A stretch of DNA of 64,000 bases, taken from NCBI GenBank assembly GCA_019359125.1, contig JAHHHY010000003.1, positions 215,853 through 279,852 of the forward strand, in the 5' to 3' direction. A program made the position numbers and the translations under genes. The stretch comes from Pleurocapsa minor GSE-CHR-MK 17-07R (GTDB lineage: Bacteria > Chloroflexota > Anaerolineae > Aggregatilineales > Phototrophicaceae). Positions within the stretch are counted from its first letter, which is position 1; the number at the start of each line of letters is the position of its first letter. Shown here in pieces: positions 43,041 through 51,136 of the stretch. The notes under the pieces were generated by a model. That model was not told the origin of the DNA and did not search any database. It saw nothing but the letters and a program-made list of their open reading frames with translations.

Positions 43041-44471
43041 ATGCGTAAAGCAGGACTTTTTACAGCAAGTTGTATGGTCGCGGCAGCGCTGATGGTATCA
43101 GCGGCAGCCGCCCAGGACGCGGGCTTCACGCCCGCCGTAGACGTGAGCTCCCAGGTCGTATTCAATGGCACGGTGACGATTGACCGCGTGGTCTCGAATG
43201 GCCCCGGCTTCATCGTGATTCATGTGAACAACAACGGCGGACCCGGCCCCGTCATCGGTTACAGCGCCGTGAACACGGGTGAAAACCTGAATGTGGCGGT
43301 GGACGTGGATACGGCTGGCATCACCAGCACGATGTTCGCCATGCTGCACACCGACGATGGCATGGTCGGCGCGTATGAATTCGATGGCGCCAGCGGCCTG
43401 GACAACCCGGTCTCCGTGGATGGCGCGGTCATCACCCCGGCGTTCGATGTCTCGGCAATGGCCGTCAGCGACCAGTTCCTGGCTGGCGACACCGTCACCA
43501 TCGATTCCGTCACCGTCTCGGCCCCGTCGTGGGTCGTGATTCACAATGACAATGGCGGATCCCCCGGCCCCGTGCTGGGCCAGACGCTGGTGCCCGCGGG
43601 CACCACGGCCAATGTCGTCGTGACGCTGGCCGCCGAGGGCCGCACCGGCTCACTGTGGCCGATGCTGCATGTGGATGACGGCACTGCCGGCACCTATGAG
43701 TTCGACGGCGCCAGCGGCCTGGACAACCCGATCATCGCCGGCGGACGCGTGGCCACCAGCCAGCTGTGGACCGTGCCGCACGTGCGCATGGGCGACCAGA
43801 TCGTGCTGAATGGCGATAACTCGATGGTGATGTCTGACCGCATGGCGCTGATGGTCACGGCCGAAAGCGTGCTGTGCGCGGCCGAATGCGTGCTGGTGAT
43901 GCACACCGACAACGGTGGCAGCCCCGGCCCGGTGCTGGGCGCGACCGTGCTGCCCGCGGGCCTGTCCCGCGATGTGATCGTCACCTTCTCGATGCCCGAT
44001 ATCGCGGCGACGCCGGTCATGTGGCCGATGCTGCACGTGGACGATGGCCAGGTGGGCGTGTACGAATTTGACGGCGCCAGCGGCCTGGACAACCCGGTCA
44101 CGGTGGACGGCGCAGTGCTGACCTTCCCGATCAATATCGCCCCGAGCATGGATTATGAGGGACAGGCCGCCGCCGATGGCGTGATCCGCATCGACAGCGC
44201 CCTGATCGACGCGGCTGGCTGGCTGGTGATTCACCAGTCTGCCGATGGCCAGCCCGGCCCGGTGCTGGGCCAGGTGCCGCTGCGCGCCGGCCTGAACAGC
44301 GGCATTGAAGTGACCGTGGATGCTGAGCTGGCGGGGACGGAAGTCTTCCCGATGCTGCACTACGACACCAACGCTGCCGGCGTGTACGAATTCGGCACGG
44401 TCGAGGGCGCGGATGCCCCGGTCTTCTTCGGTGGCAACGTGGTCGTCTCGCCGCTGGGCATCGCCCAGTAG
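43041..44471 (+). CDS. Secreted protein with four tandem DUF7282 domains
   Basis: 476 aa. Signal peptide MRKAGLFTASCMVAAALMV, cleaved near AAAQDA. Four repeats of about 105-115 residues follow, each with the order V-T-I-D-x-V, WVVIH or equivalent, GGSPGPVLG, an AG turn, MLHVDDG and YEFDGASGLDNP. They match the DUF7282 fold. Repeat 3 differs most (VLCAAECVLVMHTDNGG, with two Cys). ATG at 43041 with AGGAGA upstream is preferred to 42888. It is divergent from the adhesin gene. Confidence 0.82.
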   Translation: MRKAGLFTASCMVAAALMVSAAAAQDAGFTPAVDVSSQVVFNGTVTIDRVVSNGPGFIVIHVNNNGGPGPVIGYSAVNTGENLNVAVDVDTAGITSTMFAMLHTDDGMVGAYEFDGASGLDNPVSVDGAVITPAFDVSAMAVSDQFLAGDTVTIDSVTVSAPSWVVIHNDNGGSPGPVLGQTLVPAGTTANVVVTLAAEGRTGSLWPMLHVDDGTAGTYEFDGASGLDNPIIAGGRVATSQLWTVPHVRMGDQIVLNGDNSMVMSDRMALMVTAESVLCAAECVLVMHTDNGGSPGPVLGATVLPAGLSRDVIVTFSMPDIAATPVMWPMLHVDDGQVGVYEFDGASGLDNPVTVDGAVLTFPINIAPSMDYEGQAAADGVIRIDSALIDAAGWLVIHQSADGQPGPVLGQVPLRAGLNSGIEVTVDAELAGTEVFPMLHYDTNAAGVYEFGTVEGADAPVFFGGNVVVSPLGIAQ

Positions 44472-44484
44472 CACCACGCTTCAC

Positions 44485-44540
44485 GCATAAACAATACGCG
44501 CCCGCCGGGAAAACTTCCGGCGGGCGCGTATTGTTTATGC
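44485..44540. terminator. Bidirectional terminator, 24-bp perfect stem
   Basis: A perfect 24-base stem runs from GCATAAACAATACGCGCCCG to its complement at 44521-44540, with the loop GAAAACTT. It lies between the convergent DUF7282 and dockerin genes. The inner 28 bases recur at 48563-48603. Confidence 0.9.
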
Positions 44541-44554
44541 CGAGCGAAATCGTG

Positions 44555-46150
44555 TTAATCAGGGAAACGGGCGTTGGCGCTGACGATGGCCAGGTCATAG
44601 ATATTCACCACCTGATCGCCATTCAGGTCAGCGTGGCTCGCGACAGCAGGCATGGCCACCCCAAACTGGGCCATCACCAGCGCGACATCCGCGCCGTCCA
44701 CCACCCCGTTTTCGTCGGCATCGCCGCCGGTCAGCGTGACGGCTGGCAGGGTGAGCGTCCCCTCCGGGAAATAGCCTTCCAGGCTGTATGACAGGTAATG
44801 CGGCGCAGAAAAGACCAGCGCATACTGCCCGGCAGGCAGGTCCAGGGCGAAACTGCCATCCACATTCACGTCGACGGCGAACTGCGTTTCTGGCCCGATG
44901 ACCGTCACGACGGCCCGCATCAGCGGCTGCGATACCGTGACCGTGCCGGTCACGCGAGACAGGCCAGCGACCTCGGCGACGGGTTCGATGACAGGGTCAG
45001 GCGTTGTCTCCGGCGTGACTTCGGGCGTGGCTTCCGGCGTCACCTCAGGCAGCAGTATGCCATCCGTGCTCTCAGGTGTTGTCTCCGGCGTGGCTTCGGG
45101 CGTGGCTTCGGGCATCGCGGTGTCAGTCGGCAGCGCCGTGGGCATCTCGGTCGGCACGGTGACAGCTTCTTCGGTTGGGGGCGCGTCTGCGGCCCGCGCA
45201 ATACCCTCCACCGAAAGCGACATCGACGCGGCGGCTGGCAGCAGCGGCGCACCACTCGCGTCAAAGGCCTGCGCCTCGCATAGAATTTGCGCTGGCCCCT
45301 GGGCGATCAGCTTGTAATTGAGCGCCCATAATTCGCCGGAATCGGCAGTCGCGGTGCCGGGCAGCGTCGCCACCAGCAGCCACTGGCCATCCGGCTTGAA
45401 ACCGCTGTCATTGACCGCCGCGCCGTTGGCCGATAACAGCCCGCCCGTCGATGCTGTCAGGCCAGCGAGCAGAGCGGCGTCAGCGCGACAGGCGACGGCC
45501 ACGGTGCTTACATCGGCAAAGCCATACGCCCCCAGCGTGACCGTGAATGCATCCCCTTCTGGCACAGCCGACGCGCCGGACAGCAGCAGGAAACCGGGCG
45601 GCACATGCGGGGGATCCGTAACGGGCGTCTCCGTCGGCGGCAGCAGCTCGACAGTCGGCGTCTCGCTGGCGATCACGTCACCCGGAACGCCCGTCATTTC
45701 GGCGGTCTGTTCGGGCGGCAGTTCAGGCAGCACGACCGGAGTAGCCTCAGCGGTCGACAGGCTCATGGCCGGATCGTCTGTCGGGAGCATGACCTCGGTC
45801 GGAACGGGCGCGCCGTCTACCGGTGCTTCGTCTGCGGGAGCCGGGTCAGTAGGGGCTGGCAGACTGTCAGCGGGCGGCACGTCCGTGGGCGAGACATCCG
45901 TGGGAAGCGGCGGGATGATATCGGCAGGCGGCGCGCTGGTGGGGGCTGGCAGGATGTCGGCCGGAGCAGCCTCGGTGGGAGGCAGGATAATCTCGGCGGG
46001 CGGCATATCGGTCGGGTCAGCGACCGGATTGTCGACGGGGGCTGAATCCTGCGCGATGACCGCCTGCACCACCACAATGACCAGCAGCAGGCTGACCAGC
46101 AGCAGCCAGCGGCGGACGGGTGAAGCGAGAAACTTTCGGTACTGCGTCAT
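44555..46150 (-). CDS. Secreted dockerin protein with Pro-rich stalk and cohesin-like domain
   Basis: 531 aa. An N-terminal hydrophobic segment (LLLVSLLLVIVVVQAVIA) serves as signal or anchor. Residues about 35-180 are a Pro/Ala/Thr/Asp stalk. Residues about 185-310 look like a cohesin-type or related beta-sandwich (AFTVTLGAYGFADVSTVAVA, LNYKLIAQGPAQILCEAQAF). A second Thr/Pro/Glu linker and a carboxypeptidase-regulatory-like sandwich (about 400-470) precede a C-terminal type I dockerin: GDADENGVVDGAD and ADLNGDQVVNIYD, two Ca-binding loops with positions 1, 3, 5 and 12 filled. Confidence 0.82.
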   Translation of the reverse strand: MTQYRKFLASPVRRWLLLVSLLLVIVVVQAVIAQDSAPVDNPVADPTDMPPAEIILPPTEAAPADILPAPTSAPPADIIPPLPTDVSPTDVPPADSLPAPTDPAPADEAPVDGAPVPTEVMLPTDDPAMSLSTAEATPVVLPELPPEQTAEMTGVPGDVIASETPTVELLPPTETPVTDPPHVPPGFLLLSGASAVPEGDAFTVTLGAYGFADVSTVAVACRADAALLAGLTASTGGLLSANGAAVNDSGFKPDGQWLLVATLPGTATADSGELWALNYKLIAQGPAQILCEAQAFDASGAPLLPAAASMSLSVEGIARAADAPPTEEAVTVPTEMPTALPTDTAMPEATPEATPETTPESTDGILLPEVTPEATPEVTPETTPDPVIEPVAEVAGLSRVTGTVTVSQPLMRAVVTVIGPETQFAVDVNVDGSFALDLPAGQYALVFSAPHYLSYSLEGYFPEGTLTLPAVTLTGGDADENGVVDGADVALVMAQFGVAMPAVASHADLNGDQVVNIYDLAIVSANARFPD

Positions 46151-46190
46151 CAGATTCTGCCCGATTCTGCACGGTGCTGAAGAAGACCGA

Positions 46191-46220
46191 GGGTGCCCCG
46201 CGAAAGCTGACGGGGCACCC
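46191..46220 (-). terminator. Hairpin between cohesin and dockerin genes
   Basis: Perfect 10-base stem GGGTGCCCCG / CGGGGCACCC with a 10-base loop in the 90-base gap. No T run follows, so it may be a terminator, attenuator or processing site. Confidence 0.55.
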
Positions 46221-46240
46221 TGTGGACTCAGCAGTCTGCC

Positions 46241-46975
46241 TTATTGCTGGTCGTCCACGCGACGGCGGCGCACGATCACGATCACGATGAACAGGCCAGC
46301 CAGGACGATGCCGACGCACAGGACGGCGAGCGCGATTTGCGCAAACGGCTGTGTCTGTACCTGCGCGCTGGTCTCAGCCGGTGCGACGGCCGATGGCGTG
46401 GCGCTGGACTGATCCGGCGCATCCGCTGTCACAGCGGCAGCAGACTGGCCGCCAATCACAAGCTGCGTGTTGACTGCGACCACGGTCCCGCCATCCAGCC
46501 GATAGGTGACATAGACATTATCTTCAACAGACGGATCGACAATCCCGGTCAGCTCGGCAAAGGTCACCGTGAGCGGGGCGATGCCGGTTTCACAGGTCAC
46601 CTTGAGCACGGCCCGGAAGAACAGGCCATCGCCATTGGCAATCGGCCCGCCCTGAAGCAGCGCTGCCGCCAGGCGCGTGTCGTGTTCATTCAGCTCGGAG
46701 AATATTGAAAATCCGCCCTGTTCAGATTCGATGGGCAGAAAAGTGCCAGTCTGGCGTTCGAGGACGCTCAGGCACAGCGGGTCAACGCTGATGCCGATGT
46801 CCGTCCCGGCCATATTGACCGCCCCACGGACAAATACGTCAGCCGTGACGGTGTCCCCGATCTGGGCCATCGGCTGGCTGAGGACAATTTCGACGGTGGG
46901 GCCAGATTGGGCGAGTGCAGGGACGATGATCCCCATGAAAATGAGTGCGATGGCGACGATCCGCTTGCTGAACAT
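46241..46975 (-). CDS. Membrane-anchored cohesin-domain protein
   Basis: 244 aa. Signal peptide IVAIALIFMGIIVPALAQ. Residues about 25-170 form one cohesin-like domain: VEIVLSQPMAQIGDTVTADV, AGTDIGISVDPLCLSVLE, GLFFRAVLKVTCETGIAPLT, then FAELTG. A short Ala/Pro/Ser linker leads to one C-terminal helix (IALAVLCVGIVLAGLFIVIVIV) and the basic stop-transfer RRRR. So the cohesin faces outward and is fixed in the membrane. GGAGG precedes the ATG. It sits between two dockerin-bearing genes, its possible ligands. Confidence 0.82.
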   Translation of the reverse strand: MFSKRIVAIALIFMGIIVPALAQSGPTVEIVLSQPMAQIGDTVTADVFVRGAVNMAGTDIGISVDPLCLSVLERQTGTFLPIESEQGGFSIFSELNEHDTRLAAALLQGGPIANGDGLFFRAVLKVTCETGIAPLTVTFAELTGIVDPSVEDNVYVTYRLDGGTVVAVNTQLVIGGQSAAAVTADAPDQSSATPSAVAPAETSAQVQTQPFAQIALAVLCVGIVLAGLFIVIVIVRRRRVDDQQ

Positions 46976-47087
46976 ATGCCTCCAAAGGGGGTAACGCTGC
47001 GATCCTGTAAAAAGGCATATTCGGGCGGGCCGGCTGTAAGAGAATAATTTTGTGCGGCCCGTTTCTGTTGCACTTGCCTGGCAATAC

Positions 47088-47123
47088 GGGAAGCGCGGAG
47101 TGCTTTTCTACTCCGCGCTTCCC
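47088..47123 (-). terminator. Hairpin after the cohesin-dockerin gene
   Basis: Perfect 14-base stem GGGAAGCGCGGAGT / ACTCCGCGCTTCCC with an 8-base loop, 11 bases beyond the stop of the 47135-48229 gene. No clear T tract. Confidence 0.6.
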
Positions 47124-47134
47124 TGAATATTCAG

Positions 47135-48229
47135 CTAGTCGCAGGCGCTCGTCGCGGTAGTCGCGTCGAAGTTGCGGCCCACATGGACCAGGTCAAAGAT
47201 ATTGACCGTGGTATCAAGGTTCATGTCACCTTCGTACGACGCGTTGATGTCTACGCCGCTGTCGCCAAAGTCTCCACCGATGATGGTGGCGTCGGTATTG
47301 CTGATGACGCCATCATCATTGGCATCGCCCGCCAGCAGCGTGATCACGCCCGACGTGCCGATGAGCGAATCCGCATTCTGCGCTGAGCCGGTGTCGCCCA
47401 GGTTGACCGGGCTGGTGCTGCACGCCAGGTGTCCCCACATATCGGCGGCCACGTCGATATTCAACGTGTTGTTCGAGTCATTCGCCGTGGCATAGCTGCC
47501 ACCGACAACACCACTGCCATTTTCGACATACAGATAACCGGCATCCATGGTGAGCGAGGTCTGGTAGCTGCCTTCGGCAGCGTCGGTATACTGCTTTGGC
47601 CCTAGATCAAGCGTGACCGTGCTCAGGCTGCCAATTGAGTCCGAGTCACTGCGCACCGTGACATCGCCCGACAGCCAGGCCAGGTCAATATCGTTGACCG
47701 TGACGTTCAGGTCGTTGACCGTACGCAGCCAGCCGGTCAGGGGTGCGCCATACTGGTCAGACAGCTTGAAGGTGTCGTCGACAAACGTAACACTCACGCT
47801 GCCGTCGGCGCTGGTGAGGTCGGTGTCTGCCGTCAGCGAATAGCTGCCGAGCGTGAAATCGGTCACGTTGACAACATCGGCGTTCTGGCGGCTGACGCCA
47901 TACAGCGCGAGGGTATTCTCGCCAATCAGCAGGCCATCGCTCGCCAGCGAGCTGAACGTGCCTGGCGTGTAACTGGTCGGCTCAGAACCCGAGTAATCGC
48001 CTGCCGAGATGCTGGTGCCAAACTGGAAGCCGAACACATTGTTGTCGGTATAGACGCCAGAACATTCGGCTACCACCGGGATCGTGTCGCCTTCATTGAT
48101 GGACGTCACCGTGGAGTCAAGGTAACACCCATTGACATCGGCATCCGGGTTGGATGTGCCGGCACTAACGCTGGTGACGAGGACGAACAGACCGAGAATC
48201 CCGAGGATAACACTTACTTTGCGGAGCAC
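47135..48229 (-). CDS. Secreted cohesin-like plus dockerin protein
   Basis: 364 aa with a GTG start preceded by AAGGAAGG. Signal peptide VSVILGILGLFVLVTSVSAG. Residues about 30-155 resemble a cohesin-type sandwich (DNNVFGFQFGTSISAGDYSG, FTLGSYSLTADTDL, GSVSVTFVDDTFKLSD); residues about 160-300 form a further beta-rich region. The C-terminus is a type I dockerin: GDANDDGVISNTDATIIGGD and GDMNLDTTVNIFDLVHVG, two complete Ca-binding loops. It has low charge and is rich in Asp, Ser, Thr and Gly. First of the three-gene set. Confidence 0.85.
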   Translation of the reverse strand: MLRKVSVILGILGLFVLVTSVSAGTSNPDADVNGCYLDSTVTSINEGDTIPVVAECSGVYTDNNVFGFQFGTSISAGDYSGSEPTSYTPGTFSSLASDGLLIGENTLALYGVSRQNADVVNVTDFTLGSYSLTADTDLTSADGSVSVTFVDDTFKLSDQYGAPLTGWLRTVNDLNVTVNDIDLAWLSGDVTVRSDSDSIGSLSTVTLDLGPKQYTDAAEGSYQTSLTMDAGYLYVENGSGVVGGSYATANDSNNTLNIDVAADMWGHLACSTSPVNLGDTGSAQNADSLIGTSGVITLLAGDANDDGVISNTDATIIGGDFGDSGVDINASYEGDMNLDTTVNIFDLVHVGRNFDATTATSACD

Positions 48230-48621
48230 AATTCACCTTCCTTCTTGATGGACTGACAAGGTCAGCACCGAATACTTGTCTCGCTGAATTCATACCCCTA
48301 ACGCTACCTCATAATTGTCAATACATTAATTGATGCTCCGTAAATTTTATGCACTTAATTCTATGAACTCATGATTTCACAGTGGGCTTATTTGCCCAGA
48401 CATAGCAATCAGCGCGCCTTCAGCGTGCATTTCAGGCAACGGGACGTGGCTGCCCGGCCATCATGACGACGCTACCAAACGCCGCGTAATACATCATTTA
48501 TAGATAATATGCACAAACGGGGCGCTGTTCTGTGGGGGTCGGGCGATGGCAGCGAGGCAAATAAAAACGCGCCCGCCGGGAAAACTTCCGGCAGGCGCGT
48601 TTCTGTGTCAGTGGGTGACGC
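48230..48621. other. Intergenic region, AT-rich, between surface-protein genes
   Basis: About 390 bases. The stretch 48260-48400 is AT-rich and probably carries the promoter of the cohesin-dockerin gene reading left, but I find no clean promoter pair. 48400-48490 has short GC-rich palindromic bits without a fold I recognise. The far end holds the terminator hairpin at 48563. Confidence 0.4.
48563..48603 (-). terminator. Terminator of the DUF4342 gene
   Basis: Stem AAACGCGCCCGCCGG / CCGGCAGGCGCGTTT with loop GAAAACTT (one mismatch). Almost identical to the core of the hairpin at 44485-44540. Confidence 0.85.
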
Positions 48622-49182
48622 TTATTCCTTCGGCTTGCTCGCGTCGTCCATCGCATCTTCCACGGCGGACTTCGCATCAGCGACGGCCTCATCGACCTTT
48701 TCGCCAGCCTTGTGTACCGACGCCTCGGCCTGCTTGGACTTTTCAGCCATGGTCGACTGGATGCCTTCGATGGCCTTCTTCGCGGCGCTGGTGGCCGATT
48801 CCACGGCGGACTTCACATCGTCGGCAATCGCGCCGCTGTCGATGTTGACTTCCGACACCTTGCCTTCTTCCACTTCGCGCACCACTTCAATGCGGACGCG
48901 GGCGATGGCCGCGCCAATCGCACCGAGGGCCGACAGCACGGGCGTGAAGAAAATCAGCGCGCCGCCCACCAGAGCGCCCACCGTCAGCGGGATCTCCATG
49001 TAGACGCGGCCTTCCTGGCTGCGCACGATCACGCGGCGCACATTGCCCGCCTGGATCAGCTCACGCACCTTCTGCACCAGCTGGTCGCCGGCCACTTCCA
49101 GTTCTTCGGTGAATGTACGGGTGTTCTTGTTTTCGGCGGATTCCGACGGATTATGGTCGTTATGGTTGTTGTGCTCGGTCAC
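48622..49182 (-). CDS. DUF4342 protein with amphipathic helical tail
   Basis: 186 aa. Residues about 22-90 match DUF4342: ELEVAGDQLVQKVRELIQAG, NVRRVIVRSQEGRVYMEIP, LTVGALVGG, then the hydrophobic FFTPVLSALGAIGAAIA. The C-terminal 80 residues are Ala/Glu/Lys-rich heptad-like helices (KKAIEGIQSTMAEKSKQAEA), resembling YtxH or LEA-type stress helices. Start GTG at 49182 with GGGAG 7 bases upstream is preferred to the ATG at 49206, which lacks a ribosome site. Probably a stress or envelope protein. Confidence 0.78.
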   Translation of the reverse strand: MTEHNNHNDHNPSESAENKNTRTFTEELEVAGDQLVQKVRELIQAGNVRRVIVRSQEGRVYMEIPLTVGALVGGALIFFTPVLSALGAIGAAIARVRIEVVREVEEGKVSEVNIDSGAIADDVKSAVESATSAAKKAIEGIQSTMAEKSKQAEASVHKAGEKVDEAVADAKSAVEDAMDDASKPKE

Positions 49183-49217
49183 GATATACTCTCCCTGAAT
49201 GTTCATGGCTTGCGCTT

Positions 49218-49238
49218 GTACTACTGTATACGTAGTAC
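49218..49238. promoter_or_regulatory. Perfect inverted repeat, candidate operator
   Basis: GTACTAC-N7-GTAGTAC with GTATAC inside the spacer. It lies 36 bases upstream of the DUF4342 start and 109 bases upstream of the PA14 gene, in the shared divergent promoter region. Confidence 0.55.
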
Positions 49239-49346
49239 TATTCGTAAAGTTTCAGCACAAATCTGATTCAGGTATACTATGGACACCAATTACTGAAGAA
49301 GTGCCATGTGGCCCATTTTCACCTCTAAACTATGAGGGAGCAGGCG

Positions 49347-50396
49347 ATGAAGACTCGCACCATCCGCATTCAGGTTGTTATTTTGCTGGTGCTTGCCCTG
49401 TTAAGCACAAGTGTATTTATGGCTCAGGCAGATTTTGGCACCGGCTGGACAGCGGAGTATTTCGCGAATGCGAATCTGCAGCCACCTGCCGTGTTCCAGC
49501 AGGGCGAGCCGAACGGCGTCAACCTGAACTGGGGCTTTGGGTCGCCGAATCCCGCCGTGCCGATAGATAACTTCTCGGCCCGCTTCACCTCCACCCAGAT
49601 TTTCAACCAGGGCACCTATGAATTCGTGGTGACGTCGGACGACGGCATCCGCGTGTTCATCGACAACGTGCTGGTGCTGGACAAGTTCATCGGCCGCCCG
49701 CAAACGACCGACCGCTTCCAGATCGCGCTGACAGCCGGCGCGCACAACCTGGTCGTGGAATATTTCGAGAGCATCGACACGGCGCTGGTGCAGGTGCAGT
49801 GGTTCCAGATCGCCGGGGCCACCCCGACCGCTATCATCGGCGGCGGCGGCACGGTCGCCACGCCATTCGGCACCCCGCCGCCCACCGTCGTCTATACCGG
49901 GCCGCTGGCCACCGTCAGCGGCGTGCGTGGCCTGGCGCTGCGTACCGGCCCGTATGTGGGCGCCAGCTTCATCACCACGCTGCCAGGCGAAACATCCTAC
50001 CCCGTGCTGGCGCGCAATATCGATGAAGGGGTCTACAACTGGTATCTGCTGCGTGTGGGCGAACGCACCGGCTGGGCCAGCGGGCGCTTCCTGCAGGTGA
50101 GCGTGCCACCGGAAGCCCTGCCGCTTCAGGGCAGCATCTTCGACCAGATCAATGACGTGCCAGAACGCAACGCGACCGCCATCACCCGCGCCGTGATGCG
50201 CCTGCGCTCCCGCCCCAGCGACCGCGTGCCGGTGCTGGCCGAACTGCCGTGGGGCGCAGTCGTCCCCATCCTGGGGCGCACCGTGCAGGCCGGCACGAAT
50301 CGCTGGTACCAGGTGCGCTATGAAGGCCAGATCGGCTGGATCGCCGCGCCCTGGGTGACCGCACAGGGCGAAATCTTCTCCGTGCCGATTCGCTGA
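49347..50396 (+). CDS. Secreted PA14-domain protein with two SH3b domains
   Basis: 349 aa. Signal peptide VVILLVLALLSTSVFMAQA. PA14 domain at about 28-155: TAEYFANANLQPPAVF, ARFTSTQIFNQGTYEFVVTSD, DGIRVFIDNVLVLD, GAHNLVVEYFE. A Thr/Pro/Gly linker follows, then SH3b domains at about 190-255 (VSGVRGLALRTGPYVGASFI) and about 270-345 (AVMRLRSRPSDRVPVLAELP, WYQVRYEGQIGWIAAPWV). PA14 usually binds sugars, SH3b binds wall peptides. ATG at 49347 is preferred to 49332. A TATACT -10 box lies at 49273-49278. Confidence 0.85.
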   Translation: MKTRTIRIQVVILLVLALLSTSVFMAQADFGTGWTAEYFANANLQPPAVFQQGEPNGVNLNWGFGSPNPAVPIDNFSARFTSTQIFNQGTYEFVVTSDDGIRVFIDNVLVLDKFIGRPQTTDRFQIALTAGAHNLVVEYFESIDTALVQVQWFQIAGATPTAIIGGGGTVATPFGTPPPTVVYTGPLATVSGVRGLALRTGPYVGASFITTLPGETSYPVLARNIDEGVYNWYLLRVGERTGWASGRFLQVSVPPEALPLQGSIFDQINDVPERNATAITRAVMRLRSRPSDRVPVLAELPWGAVVPILGRTVQAGTNRWYQVRYEGQIGWIAAPWVTAQGEIFSVPIR

Positions 50397-50404
50397 TTCC
50401 CGGC

Positions 50405-51136
50405 ATGATCGGACGCGCGTTTTCCGCCTTTGCCGCGCTGCTGAGCGAGCTTGAAGCGCGCAATGCAGACGCACTGGAACGCGCAGCGCAGCAGATGGCG
50501 GATGCCCTCGCGTCTGACCACCTGCTGTACACCTTCGGCACCGGCCACAGCGCCTCGGTCGCCGCAGAATTCTTCCATCGGGCTGGCGGGTTAGTCCCCG
50601 TCAGCCCCATCCACGACGACACCCTCATCCTCACCAGCGGCGCCCGCCGTGCCACAGCCCTCGAACGCCAAAGCGGATTCATGAGCACGGTGCTGGCGCG
50701 CTATCCCCTGCGCGCTGGTGACCTGATCGTGATTATCAGCAGCAGCGGCCGCAATGCCGCCTGCGTGGAGACGGCGCTGTACGCGCGCGAACGCGGCGTC
50801 GGCGTGATCGCCATCACCTCGGTAGAGCACTCGAGCGCCCTGCCCGCCAGCCACGCCTCCGGCCTGCGCCTGATGGATGCCGCCGATATCGTGCTCGACA
50901 ATGGGGCCATACAAGGCGATACCCTGCTTGCGCTGGGCGAAACAGGGTATCGGGTCGGGTCGGGCTCGACAATGGCGGGGGTTTTGCTGGCGCAGGCGCT
51001 GGTCTGCCGGGCGGCAGAGCTACTGACCGAGCGCGGCCTGACAGCACCGCTGTGGGTCAGCTCGAATACCGCGCAGGGCGATGCGCTGAACGAGGCCAGC
51101 GAACAGGGCTACGCGCCGCGCATCCCGTCGCTTTAG
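50405..51136 (+). CDS. SIS-domain sugar isomerase-like protein (UPF0309 type)
   Basis: 243 aa. LLYTFGTGHSASVAAEFFHRAGG and VIISSSGRNAACVETALYA are the two SIS phosphosugar-binding segments; VLDNGAIQGDTLL and GSGSTMAGVLLAQALVC are shared with the UPF0309/sugar-isomerase-domain family. The protein probably binds or isomerises a phosphosugar such as an amino sugar phosphate; the exact reaction is unknown. It starts 8 bases after the PA14 gene. Its TAG overlaps the convergent kinase stop (TTAG). Confidence 0.82.
   Translation: MIGRAFSAFAALLSELEARNADALERAAQQMADALASDHLLYTFGTGHSASVAAEFFHRAGGLVPVSPIHDDTLILTSGARRATALERQSGFMSTVLARYPLRAGDLIVIISSSGRNAACVETALYARERGVGVIAITSVEHSSALPASHASGLRLMDAADIVLDNGAIQGDTLLALGETGYRVGSGSTMAGVLLAQALVCRAAELLTERGLTAPLWVSSNTAQGDALNEASEQGYAPRIPSL

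Noticed and set aside
44555-48229. A classical cellulosome locus
   Set aside because: Cohesin and dockerin are present, but no scaffoldin with many cohesins, no CBM and no cellulase.
48400-48500. Possible c-di-GMP or other riboswitch
   Set aside because: A few matching bases (GGGACG, CCGG) but the conserved core order and pairing cannot be built.
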